From: Larkinella rosea
GTDB taxonomy: Bacteria; Bacteroidota; Bacteroidia; Cytophagales; Spirosomataceae
Length of the DNA: 64,000 bases
Assembly: GCF_003858635.1 (NCBI RefSeq)
Contig: NZ_RQJO01000011.1
Span: 248,001-312,000, forward strand
Reading direction: 5' to 3'
This document shows positions 8,781 through 16,710 of the stretch, in pieces. The position numbers were made by a program, and so were the translations under genes. Under the pieces are notes generated by a model. That model did not search any database, was not told where the DNA came from, and saw only the letters and a list, made by a program, of their open reading frames with translations. Numbering within the stretch: position 1 is the stretch's first letter; each line of letters starts with the position of its first letter.

Positions 8781-9214
8781 AAACGCTCCTGATCAGTCTG
8801 TTGGTGCTGGTTTTTTGGCAACATGCGGATGGTCAGCCCGCTCAAACCGAACCCGCGCAACTGATTATCTACCGCGAAAAGGAGTTTCTTTCGGGACTGG
8901 GTACGGCCTACGCTTTTAAAATCAATGGCCAAAAAGCCGCTGAATTGTCGCCCAACCGCTATGTGCAGCTGCCCGTAACGCCCGGCCGGATTAAAATTGA
9001 GTTTTACAGTGATTATTTTACCGATAGTCGTCCGCTTTGGTTAAAGGTAGAGGCCGGTCAAACTTATTACGTCAAAACCGTGGTGGAAGTCGATTTTTTG
9101 AGTTCGGTCATGCTCATGGCGCTCGTTGAATCCCAACAGGCCCGCAAGGAGCTTCGCCGGATGAAACCCGAAAATGCCAATTCAAACCGGAACCCGAGTA
9201 AAACACCCGAGTGA
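8777..9214 (+). CDS. DUF2846-like exported protein
   Basis: A 145-residue protein with a signal peptide ending near HADGQ (~residue 20). The mature domain fits the DUF2846 pattern: LIIYREKEF at the start, a FKINGQKAAELSPNRYVQLPV hairpin, then TPGRIKIEFYS and a VEAGQTYYVKTVVEV strand. The family is a small beta-sandwich common in exported and lipoproteins; no biochemical role is known. There is no lipobox Cys, so it would be a soluble periplasmic protein. The charged C-terminal tail (from ~residue 118) looks disordered. It overlaps the barrel gene upstream by 4 bp and its stop is immediately followed by the ATG of the kinase gene, so translation is probably coupled. Confidence 0.7.
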   Translation: MKTLLISLLVLVFWQHADGQPAQTEPAQLIIYREKEFLSGLGTAYAFKINGQKAAELSPNRYVQLPVTPGRIKIEFYSDYFTDSRPLWLKVEAGQTYYVKTVVEVDFLSSVMLMALVESQQARKELRRMKPENANSNRNPSKTPE

Positions 9215-10243
9215 ATGAGGAAACGAGCTGTGTTTTTATCCCGATCCGGACTCTTGCTGGCGGGCGCATTGACCGCCCTGCTGACGTATTGGGCGTGGCG
9301 TCTGTACGAAATGGTTGGCCCGCAACTGGATCAGGAATTGCCCGATCTGGGGAGCCTGCTGCGGTATTTGCTGGGGCTGTTGTTTCTGCTTTTCTGCATT
9401 GGGTTACTGGCGCAGCTCAATTACCGGCTGGCCTTCCGCCGGTGGATGCATGCGGATAAAAGCAAACCATATTACTGGAGCTGGCTGTGTTTTTTTGCGT
9501 GGTTGCTGTTCGAGATTTTGCAGGTACGCACGGATCAGGAACCGGCTTTCGTGGACGAAAACATGCTGGTTACCAGCCTGTTGATCGGTTTTATCACGCT
9601 ATACGGTTTTATTGCCGATACACTGCAAACCCGACGGCAGCAACAACAGCTCATTCAGCAAAAAACCGAAGCTGAACTGACGGCGCTGAAGGCTCAGATC
9701 AATCCTCATTTTCTGTTCAATGCGCTGAATACCATTTACAACGAAGCCCAGCAATCGGACAATGAATCGGTGGCGGATCGGATTGAACAACTGGCCAGTA
9801 TTTTGCGGTTTACGCTCCAGGAATCGACGCGCCCGGTCATTTCCATCGAACAGGAGTTTCAGTTTCTGGAACAGTACCTGGCCCTGCAACGCGCCCGGCT
9901 GCCCCAACTGGATTCACTGCAGCTACGGACGCAACTGGATTGGGATGGTCAGCCCGCGCTCCTGGCCCCGCTGCTCCTGATTCCGTTTGTAGAAAACATG
10001 TTTCAGTACGGCGTCAGTGTGATTCATCCCACGGAGCTGGAATTGGAGGTGATCGTCGAAAACCGCCAGCTCCGGATGCGCGTTACCAATACGCTGGGAA
10101 CAAATAGCGATACAAAAACCGGCTCCGGAACGGGTATCAAAAACGCCCGGAAACGCCTGGCATTGCTGTATCCGAACCGGCATGAACTGCGCATCGGGCA
10201 AACTGATCAGATTTACAGCGTTACGTTACGGATTGATTTATAG
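9215..10243 (+). CDS. LytS-type sensor histidine kinase (His_kinase family)
   Basis: A 342-residue membrane kinase. Four hydrophobic segments precede residue ~135 (including AGALTALLTYWAWRLY, LLGLLFLLFCIGLLAQL and SWLCFFAWLLFEIL). A short coiled-coil linker (TRRQQQQLIQQKTEAELTAL) leads to the phospho-acceptor site INPHFLFNALNT, His near residue 165, typical of the LytS/YehU class. The ATP-binding end has FVENMFQYG (N-box) and GSGTGIKNARKRLALLYP (G-box). The signal is sensed by the membrane part; no extracellular domain of size is present. It would phosphorylate the LytTR regulator encoded 7 bp downstream. It is third in a four-gene operon that begins with two exported envelope proteins. Confidence 0.93.
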   Translation: MRKRAVFLSRSGLLLAGALTALLTYWAWRLYEMVGPQLDQELPDLGSLLRYLLGLLFLLFCIGLLAQLNYRLAFRRWMHADKSKPYYWSWLCFFAWLLFEILQVRTDQEPAFVDENMLVTSLLIGFITLYGFIADTLQTRRQQQQLIQQKTEAELTALKAQINPHFLFNALNTIYNEAQQSDNESVADRIEQLASILRFTLQESTRPVISIEQEFQFLEQYLALQRARLPQLDSLQLRTQLDWDGQPALLAPLLLIPFVENMFQYGVSVIHPTELELEVIVENRQLRMRVTNTLGTNSDTKTGSGTGIKNARKRLALLYPNRHELRIGQTDQIYSVTLRIDL

Positions 10244-10249
10244 AATCTT

Positions 10250-10933
10250 ATGCTTCGAGCCATTGCCATTGACGACGAACCCGCAGCGCTGGAGGTGTTG
10301 AGCCGGTATGCCGACAAAGTGCCCTTTCTGGATCTGGTTCAGACATTCATGAACACGACCGACGCCCTGAATTACCTGCACACGCAACGGGTCGATCTGC
10401 TATTTCTGGACATTCGGATGCCGGATCTAACGGGGACGGATTTTGCCCAGGTCATCGCTCCGCTGCAGAAACCGGTGATTTTTACGACCGCCTACGCCGA
10501 TTATGCGCTGGAAGGGTTTGCCCTGAATGCGCTCGATTATTTGCTCAAACCGATTGCGTTCAGCCGGTTTTTACAGAGTTGTAACCGGGCCTATACCCGG
10601 CATTTGCAGCAGCAGGGCGAGTCGTCGAGCATTTTCGTAAAGGACGGCTACGACTGGGTGCGGGTGAATCTGGGCGAGGTACTGTACATCCATTCGGACA
10701 CCAATCTGCTTTTTATTCACGAACAAAACCGGCAGGTCAGCACGCGCATGACGCTGGCGGAGATGGTGGGGATACTGCCCGCCGACCAGTTTATCCGGGT
10801 TCATAAATCGTACGTCGTGGCGCTAAAGGCCATTCGCAAACTGGAGCGCCATCAGGTGACGGTGGGCACCATCGCCATCCCGCTGGCCACCACCTACCGC
10901 CAAATGCTGGAACAGCGGTTATTGGGGAAATGA
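10250..10933 (+). CDS. LytTR-family response regulator
   Basis: A 227-residue regulator with a receiver domain (residues ~1-115) and a LytTR DNA-binding domain (~125-225). The acidic pocket is IDDEP near residue 8, the phospho-acceptor is Asp54 in LFLDIRMPDL and the conserved Lys is Lys100 in YLLKPI. The DNA-binding half shows VLYIHSDTNLLFIH and FIRVHKSYVVALKAI, both LytTR signatures. LytTR regulators bind pairs of short direct repeats; no such target can be named here with confidence. The gene follows its kinase by 6 bp and ends just before a large hairpin that separates it from the convergent GH16 gene. Confidence 0.95.
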   Translation: MLRAIAIDDEPAALEVLSRYADKVPFLDLVQTFMNTTDALNYLHTQRVDLLFLDIRMPDLTGTDFAQVIAPLQKPVIFTTAYADYALEGFALNALDYLLKPIAFSRFLQSCNRAYTRHLQQQGESSSIFVKDGYDWVRVNLGEVLYIHSDTNLLFIHEQNRQVSTRMTLAEMVGILPADQFIRVHKSYVVALKAIRKLERHQVTVGTIAIPLATTYRQMLEQRLLGK

Positions 10934-10946
10934 GAACTTTAAGAGG

Positions 10947-11046
10947 TTGTTTCGCGGAGTTGAGCGGAGAAGCGCAGAGTTAAGCGGAGTTTGTTATAAA
11001 TTTCTCCGCTTAACTCTGCGCTTCTCCGCTCAACTCCGCGAAACAA
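10947..11046. repeat. Perfect 43-bp-arm inverted repeat between convergent genes
   Basis: Arm 1 (10947-10989) and arm 2 (11004-11046) are exact reverse complements with a 14-base AT-rich loop. Beyond the arms the pairing continues (agagg / cctct) with a one-base bulge. Each arm contains two copies of the word gagttRagcggag (GAGTTGAGCGGAG and GAGTTAAGCGGAG), so it is internally repetitive too. It fills the gap between the LytTR gene and the GH16 gene (stop at 11051). It would act on both strands and could be a bidirectional terminator, but it is far longer than a terminator needs. Confidence 0.9.
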
Positions 11047-11050
11047 TCCT

Positions 11051-11872
11051 CTATTGCTGATAAATCCGCACGTAATCCACTTCAAACCGCGCCGGGAATT
11101 TCGTGGTGGCCGGATCACCGCCGTTTTGCCCGCCAATGGCGAGGTTCAGGAGGATATAGTGCGGCTGGTGAAACGGATTTTTGCCACTGCCGTCGCCATT
11201 CACGGTTTTCGACAGATCGACCGTGCTAAGGAGTTGATCATCAATATATAATTTGATGAAGGTTGAATCCCAATCCATTCGCCAGACGTGAAATTTCTCC
11301 GCCCACTTCGGATCATTAAACTCGGTGACCGGTTTTTTGGTCGTGCTCCACGCTGCAACGTTTTTCTTGTCCGTGCCCCAGGCCGCATTGGCCAGCAACA
11401 TGCCCCGGTAATATTCCATGATGTCGATTTCGCCGTTGGAAGGCCACGGGCCCGCAACGCCCAGCGTCCAGAAAGCGGGCCACAGGCCGGGCCGAATGTC
11501 GATGCGCCCCCGCATCTCAAACCGTCCGTATTGCCACTGGTGCAACCCTCGGGTGTTCAGGCTGGAGGAGGTATAGTGGATGGAATCGCGGCTGGTTTTC
11601 CAGTTGGTACTGCCGGGTTGGTAAGTGGGATTCGGGCGGTTTTCCCGCCGACTTTCAATAATCAGAAAACCGTTCTCGCAACGGGCGTTGTCGGGCTGGT
11701 ACCACTGATGCTCGTTATTGCGGACAAAACCGGTTTCGAACTTCCACTTTGCCGGGTCGGGCGGGCCGGGCGTGTTGAATTCGTCGGACCAGACCAGTTT
11801 CCAGTCGGCACTTGGCGGAATCGGTTGACTGGCAAATAACCCAAGCAGCAGGTAAAAAAGCAGGTTCATCAC
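11051..11872 (-). CDS. Exported GH16 family glycoside hydrolase (laminarinase-like)
   Basis: A 273-residue protein with a short signal peptide (MMNLLFYLLLGLFASQP). The GH16 active-site strand is GEIDIMEY, with nucleophile Glu148, Asp150 and acid/base Glu153 (E-x-D-x-x-E). The preceding WPAFWTLG and the early WKLVWSDEFNTPG and GRFEMRGRIDI segments are also typical. The E-x-D-x-x-E spacing, with an extra residue before the second Glu, is that of the beta-1,3-glucanase (laminarinase) group rather than the E-x-D-x-E lichenase group. It would cut beta-1,3 or mixed glucans in the periplasm or outside. There is no SusC/SusD pair or carbohydrate-binding module nearby, so it looks like a stand-alone enzyme. 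Confidence 0.93.
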   Translation of the reverse strand: MMNLLFYLLLGLFASQPIPPSADWKLVWSDEFNTPGPPDPAKWKFETGFVRNNEHQWYQPDNARCENGFLIIESRRENRPNPTYQPGSTNWKTSRDSIHYTSSSLNTRGLHQWQYGRFEMRGRIDIRPGLWPAFWTLGVAGPWPSNGEIDIMEYYRGMLLANAAWGTDKKNVAAWSTTKKPVTEFNDPKWAEKFHVWRMDWDSTFIKLYIDDQLLSTVDLSKTVNGDGSGKNPFHQPHYILLNLAIGGQNGGDPATTKFPARFEVDYVRIYQQ

Positions 11873-12025
11873 TGAGCGGTTTTAGGAATAGAACGGTAAA
11901 TGTAGCCGTTCGCGGCCGGTTTGAAAAATACGGTTTTTGCTTGTGACCACCGCACCAGAAAGATTATAAACCGGTGATCTAACCGAACGGGGCTGTCGTC
12001 GGTTATACTACCGTCAACGGTTTTT

Positions 12026-13171
12026 ATGGCATTGATAATGAGCGGTAAGTCTGACGGATTGAGACGGTTTAAAGGAATTGCAATGGGACTCATGGTTGCA
12101 CTGGCCGGGCTTCCTGCATCAGCGTTCGCTCAGTCGGAACCGGATACCACCCGAAAAGAAATTAAGGTTTTAGGCATTTCGCTGGATACGCTTCTGAAGG
12201 TTCGTCCGCCCAAAGTGGACACCAATTATATTGCCAGCTATTACTCTCATTTACACCTCCGTTTACTCGCGCAGGGTCACGATTATTTCCTGCAACTCAT
12301 TGGCAAACAGGATCATCTGACTTATAAGCCCAACGGGGCGTCGTCGTTTGGCGTGGGAGTGAGTTACTCGTGGCTGAGCGTGGAATTGACCACCAAAGTG
12401 CCGTATGCGAACCAAAATTTACAGGCATCGCGGGGTAAAACGAAGCAGTTTGGCACCAGTTTGAGTTACAACGGCCGCCGGGTCTGGTTCAACACCAGTT
12501 ATCAGTCCTACCGGGGATTATACCTCAACAACCCCGAAATTCTCGAAAAAGATTGGTTTACGACGCATTTTGAATACCCGCAACGTCCTGATTTAGTGAG
12601 TCGAACGTGGTATAGCTCGCTCTATTACTGTTTCAATCACCGGCAGTTTTCCAATCCGGCATCACTCATGCAGCGCGAGCGCCAGAAGAAAAGCGCGGGC
12701 TCTTTTCTGGTGGGAGCGACGCTGATTTATACGCAGATCAAAGGCGATTCGTCCCTGTTTCCGCGCGTTGTCCGGCCCCTGTTTCCGACCGACGCCGACC
12801 TGATCGACTACCGGTCGTTTAGTTACAGTCTCAACGCCGGGTATATCCGGACTTTCGTGTTTCGAAACTATTTTTTTACCACGCTGTTGGTCAGACCCGG
12901 TGTTTCACTTCACAACGCAACCAGCGTATCCGCGGGCGCAGAGACCCATTCACTGCCCATTCGGGTTGGGCTTCAGGGCGATTCGCGAATAACGGTGGGC
13001 TACAACAACGGGCGGTATTTTGCGGGTGCTTCGTATGCCGTGGTTTTTCTCTCCGGAAACCTGGAAGGGGCCAACATTCTGCGCAGCTACAATACGGATA
13101 TTCGGCTGGTGATCGGGATGCATTTTCCATTCAAACCTAAAGGTCTTCTTCATAAATTACCCGGTTTTTGA
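12026..13171 (+). CDS. DUF4421-like exported protein, probable outer-membrane beta-barrel
   Basis: 381 residues from ATG 12026; ATG 12038 or ATG 12083 are equally plausible starts because the signal peptide (MGLMVALAGLPASAFAQ) lies between residues ~20 and 36. The mature part has DTNYIASYYSHLHLRLLAQ, then SSFGVGVSYSWLSVELTTKVP, and a KTKQFGTSLSYNGRRVWFNTSYQ stretch, which match the DUF4421 pattern of alternating strands. Later strands (GSFLVGATLIYTQ, RSFSYSLNAGYIRTFVF, GRYFAGASYAVVFL) support a barrel of about 12 strands in the outer membrane. The function is unknown. It is divergent from the GH16 gene across a 153-bp gap but need not be linked to it. Confidence 0.7.
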   Translation: MALIMSGKSDGLRRFKGIAMGLMVALAGLPASAFAQSEPDTTRKEIKVLGISLDTLLKVRPPKVDTNYIASYYSHLHLRLLAQGHDYFLQLIGKQDHLTYKPNGASSFGVGVSYSWLSVELTTKVPYANQNLQASRGKTKQFGTSLSYNGRRVWFNTSYQSYRGLYLNNPEILEKDWFTTHFEYPQRPDLVSRTWYSSLYYCFNHRQFSNPASLMQRERQKKSAGSFLVGATLIYTQIKGDSSLFPRVVRPLFPTDADLIDYRSFSYSLNAGYIRTFVFRNYFFTTLLVRPGVSLHNATSVSAGAETHSLPIRVGLQGDSRITVGYNNGRYFAGASYAVVFLSGNLEGANILRSYNTDIRLVIGMHFPFKPKGLLHKLPGF

Positions 13172-13414
13172 AAAGGGCTTTTTTTACGGAATCAAGCTGA
13201 TTTTTGTCGGATTATTCGGATGTAAATTCCGACGGAACGGCGATAGTCCACCAATTTTTTACGGATTTGTCCCCATTTTTTTAAAACCCAAACTAACTTT
13301 TTCAGGTTTTACTTGCTTGAATAGGAGCCCATTTTTACCTTATAAGTTCGTTTATAGCTAAGCCTTCTGCAAAACTTAAGATTAAAGGCTTTTTGAGCCT
13401 GTTGACCCTATAAA

Positions 13415-15682
13415 ATGATCGTATCAACTGCCAATAGATCAAATTCAGGAATCAATCTCACCAATTGTGAATCGGAGCCGATTCACATTCCCGGTTATAT
13501 CCAGGCCCACGGTTTTTTAGTGGCGATTACAGCGGACGATTTTGTCATTCGGTATGTCAGTGAAAATACGGGTGAGGTGGTAAACCGGTCGGTCGCCGAC
13601 TGGCTGGGAAAACCGCTTGAAGCATTGTTCTCCGAAACCGATCTGCCAGCCGCGGATTTGGTCGCCATTCTGAACGTTGGAAAACGCGAAAATGCCTGGT
13701 CGCGAATGAATCCACACCGTTTTCGGCTGAATGGCAACGAATGGAATCTGGTTGTTCACCAGCACGATACCTTGATCATTCTGGAATGGGAACCGGCCAT
13801 TTCAACCCAGGGAAATCTCGATCAGCAATTAGTGGCCGAAGCACTGACGGAGGTACAATCCAACCGCACGTTGTCGGAACTGATTCAAAATACGGCCCGG
13901 CGCGTGAAGCAGATCATTGGCTACGACCGCGTGATGGTGTACCGCTTCAGTTCCGACTGGCACGGCGAGGTGGTGGCTGAAGAAAAAGAACCGCATCTGG
14001 AACCATACCTGGGGTTGCATTATCCGGCCTCAGACATTCCGCGGCAGGCCCGGGAATTGTACAAAACCAATCTGGTGCGGATCATCGCCGATGTGGGCAG
14101 CACGCCGTCACCTATTTTTTCGATCGATGGCCAATCGAACGGTCAACCGCTGGATTTAACCCATTCAGTGTTGCGGGCGGTTTCGCCGATTCACATCGAA
14201 TACCTGAAAAACATGGGCGTTCAGGCTTCCATGAGTATTTCGCTGCTCTATCGGGGAGAACTGTGGGGGCTGATTTCCTGCCACCATTCGACGCCGAAAT
14301 TCGTTGACTTTCCGGCGCGGCAGGCGGCTAAGCTTGTGAGCCAGTTGTTGTCGTCGGCGCTCGAATTCCGGAAAAACGAGGAAGATCAATCGTTTCTGTT
14401 TCAAATTCAGCAGAACGAACAGACGCTCAATAGCCAGATTCTGAAAGACTGGGATGTGGTGGCAGGGTTGACCCAACACCCGATTACGGCTTTGAACATC
14501 ACGAAAGCCACCGGTGCGGTTTTGGTGTTCGATAATACCTTCTATTCAATGGGGAGAATACCGGATGAATCCGCCATTGCCGGACTTGCCAACTGGCTGG
14601 GAACGGAGTCGTTCGAAACGGTTTTTGAAACCGACCGGCTGCCGGAACTGTACCCCCCGGCGGAAAGCTTTCGGGATATAGCTTCCGGGATACTGGCGAT
14701 TGCGTTGTCGAAGGAATTGAACGAATACCTGATCTGGTTCAAACCAGAGCAGATTCGGGAGGTTACCTGGGCGGGAAATCCCGATAAACCCGTAACGGTT
14801 TCCGAAAATGGCCAGCCCTTTCTGCATCCGCGCAAGAGCTTTGAAGCCTGGTCGCAAACCGTCCGTAACACCTCGGAGCCCTGGAAAGATGCCGAGATTT
14901 CGGTCGCTATCAAGTTGCGGGAAGATGTGTTGCAGGTTGTCGCCCGTAAGGCAAACGAAGTCCGGCAATTGAATGAGCGGCTGCGGGTTGCCTACGAAGA
15001 GCTGGATGCGTTTAGCTACACGGTTTCGCACGATTTACGGACGCCCCTGTCGTCGATTCGCTGTTATTCCGAAATTATTATGGAAGAACAGGGAGCCAGT
15101 ATGGACGACGATACGCGCGTCATGTTCCAGAAAATTCTGGATTCGACGGAGCGCATGCGATCATTGATTCGGCATATTTTGTATTATTCCCGGATGGGTC
15201 GTACGGAGCTGAATTTTCAGCCGCTCGATATGCGGAAAATACTGGATGTCATTCGCGACGAAATTATGGTGACGGAAAACAAGAAAAACCGGAACCTGCG
15301 AATCGAGTACGGCGCTATGCCATCGGTTTTTGGTGACCCTACGATGGTGAATCAGGTTTTTACGAACCTGATTTCGAATGCAGCTAAATACACCAAGCTG
15401 GCCAGCGAAGCCGTGGTGCGGGTGGACGGCCGGGAAACCGGCGATGAAGTAATTTATACCGTCACTGACAACGGTATTGGCTTCGACATGAAGCATGCTA
15501 CCAAGATGTTCGATCTCTTTAAACGATTGGAAAATGCCGCCAGTTTTGAGGGAACCGGCGTTGGGCTGGCCATTGTTAAACGGATTATCAACCGACACAA
15601 AGGGAAAATCTGGTTTCACAGCGAGCCCCATCGTGAAACCGCGTTTTCTGTTTCATTTCCGAAAGAAAATCAGACCCCGTAA
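13415..15682 (+). CDS. bphP: Bacteriophytochrome sensor histidine kinase
   Basis: A 755-residue photoreceptor kinase. PAS domain at ~12-115 with the biliverdin-attachment Cys18 in the context TNCESEPIHIPGYIQAHG. GAF domain ~140-310 with the YPASDIP chromophore-binding motif and SCHHSTPK. PHY domain ~320-500 with the tongue motif as HPRKSFEAW. HisKA follows with His539 in VSHDLRTPLSS, then an HATPase domain with NLISNAAKY, DNGIGFD and GTGVGLAIVKR boxes. All hallmark residues are present. It should bind biliverdin IXalpha and switch between red and far-red forms. The next two genes, a receiver protein and heme oxygenase, complete a self-contained light-sensing operon. The upstream ~240 bp are AT-rich and non-coding. 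Confidence 0.97.
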   Translation: MIVSTANRSNSGINLTNCESEPIHIPGYIQAHGFLVAITADDFVIRYVSENTGEVVNRSVADWLGKPLEALFSETDLPAADLVAILNVGKRENAWSRMNPHRFRLNGNEWNLVVHQHDTLIILEWEPAISTQGNLDQQLVAEALTEVQSNRTLSELIQNTARRVKQIIGYDRVMVYRFSSDWHGEVVAEEKEPHLEPYLGLHYPASDIPRQARELYKTNLVRIIADVGSTPSPIFSIDGQSNGQPLDLTHSVLRAVSPIHIEYLKNMGVQASMSISLLYRGELWGLISCHHSTPKFVDFPARQAAKLVSQLLSSALEFRKNEEDQSFLFQIQQNEQTLNSQILKDWDVVAGLTQHPITALNITKATGAVLVFDNTFYSMGRIPDESAIAGLANWLGTESFETVFETDRLPELYPPAESFRDIASGILAIALSKELNEYLIWFKPEQIREVTWAGNPDKPVTVSENGQPFLHPRKSFEAWSQTVRNTSEPWKDAEISVAIKLREDVLQVVARKANEVRQLNERLRVAYEELDAFSYTVSHDLRTPLSSIRCYSEIIMEEQGASMDDDTRVMFQKILDSTERMRSLIRHILYYSRMGRTELNFQPLDMRKILDVIRDEIMVTENKKNRNLRIEYGAMPSVFGDPTMVNQVFTNLISNAAKYTKLASEAVVRVDGRETGDEVIYTVTDNGIGFDMKHATKMFDLFKRLENAASFEGTGVGLAIVKRIINRHKGKIWFHSEPHRETAFSVSFPKENQTP

Positions 15683-15694
15683 ACTTGTACAACA

Positions 15695-16126
15695 ATGTTA
15701 GATGTATTGTACGTTGAAGATAATCCGGATGATGCCGACGTTTTTAGTCGGGTGATGCGGAAGATGGAGAAAGGAATCTCCTACAAAGTGATCAATATCG
15801 GTTCCGAAGCGCTCGATTACCTCTCAGCGATGGGTAAGTACCAATCCGAAACCGCCCCGTTGCCCAAATTTCTCCTGCTCGATCTGGATCTGTCGGAATA
15901 CAGCGGTTTTGAAATCATTGAAAAAGCCCGGTCGCTGGCCCGGACCAAGCTGTTGCCGATCGTGGTTTTCAGCACCTCCGATAACCCGCAGGATATTAGC
16001 CACTCGCTCGAGTTGGGTGCCAATGCATATGTGGTAAAACCGGGTAGTTATCTGTCGATTAACCAGTTGTTGCATCGGCTTTGTGATTTCTGGCTGATCG
16101 ATAACAATGTAGTCAATAAACCATGA
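15695..16126 (+). CDS. Single-domain response regulator (CheY/Rcp1-like)
   Basis: A 143-residue receiver domain with no output domain. The acidic pair is in YVEDNPDD (residues 6-13), the phospho-acceptor is Asp63 in FLLLDLDLSEYSG, Thr/Ser switch residues are in VFSTSD and the conserved Lys is Lys115 in VVKPGSY. It starts 12 bp after the phytochrome stop, so it is the obvious phosphate acceptor for that kinase, as Rcp1 is for cyanobacterial phytochrome Cph1. Output must pass to another protein by contact or phosphotransfer. It overlaps the heme oxygenase start by 4 bp. Confidence 0.94.
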   Translation: MLDVLYVEDNPDDADVFSRVMRKMEKGISYKVINIGSEALDYLSAMGKYQSETAPLPKFLLLDLDLSEYSGFEIIEKARSLARTKLLPIVVFSTSDNPQDISHSLELGANAYVVKPGSYLSINQLLHRLCDFWLIDNNVVNKP

Positions 16127-16710
16127 CGTTAGCGGAACGATTGCGGAATGAAACCCGCGACTTGCACGAACAAACCGAAGAATTACTCTATACCGAACCG
16201 TTGAAAACCGGTACGTTGACGCCTGAGCAATACCGCCACCTGTTACAGGTGCATGCGGTTTTTCACCGCGAGCTGGAAGCGGCTATTGACCGGAATCCGG
16301 CGTTTTTTACGGAGTATAACCAAACCAATCGCCGGAAGTCACCCTGGCTGACAGCCGATCTGGCCGGGCTGAATGTTTCATTTCCAGACAGAGATTCGGA
16401 TTTGTTTGCCAACTGGACCCCGATCGAGTTGCTCGGAGCGGCTTATGTCGGGGAAGGCTCGATGCTGGGTGGGAAAGTGGTTTTCCATCAGTTGCAGAAA
16501 AGCCCGGACTTGCAGCCCTTGCTACAGGATGCCCGGTTTTATCGGGGATATGGTGCGGAAGCGCTCGAAAAATGGAAAGGGTTTGGAGCCATTCTGGCGT
16601 CACAAAAAGAGGTTGACCATGACACGATCATTGAAGCTGCCCGCCGGACTTTTCTTGCTTATCACGCTGTTTTCAGACAAACAAAATCCCTGAATGAAGC
16701 CCTGGCTTAA
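16123..16710 (+). CDS. bphO: Biliverdin-producing heme oxygenase
   Basis: A 195-residue heme oxygenase. The N-terminal helix RLRNETRDLHEQTE carries the likely proximal heme ligand His15. The distal helix region reads LLGAAYVGEGSMLGGKVV, matching the Gly-rich distal helix of bacterial HO-1-like enzymes. The reaction opens heme to biliverdin IXalpha, CO and iron. Biliverdin is the chromophore of the phytochrome two genes upstream, and the 4-bp overlap with the receiver gene shows that all three are one transcript. The TAA stop lies in the palindrome TTAA (16707-16710), which is also the stop of the convergent kinase gene. Confidence 0.95.
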   Translation: MTLAERLRNETRDLHEQTEELLYTEPLKTGTLTPEQYRHLLQVHAVFHRELEAAIDRNPAFFTEYNQTNRRKSPWLTADLAGLNVSFPDRDSDLFANWTPIELLGAAYVGEGSMLGGKVVFHQLQKSPDLQPLLQDARFYRGYGAEALEKWKGFGAILASQKEVDHDTIIEAARRTFLAYHAVFRQTKSLNEALA

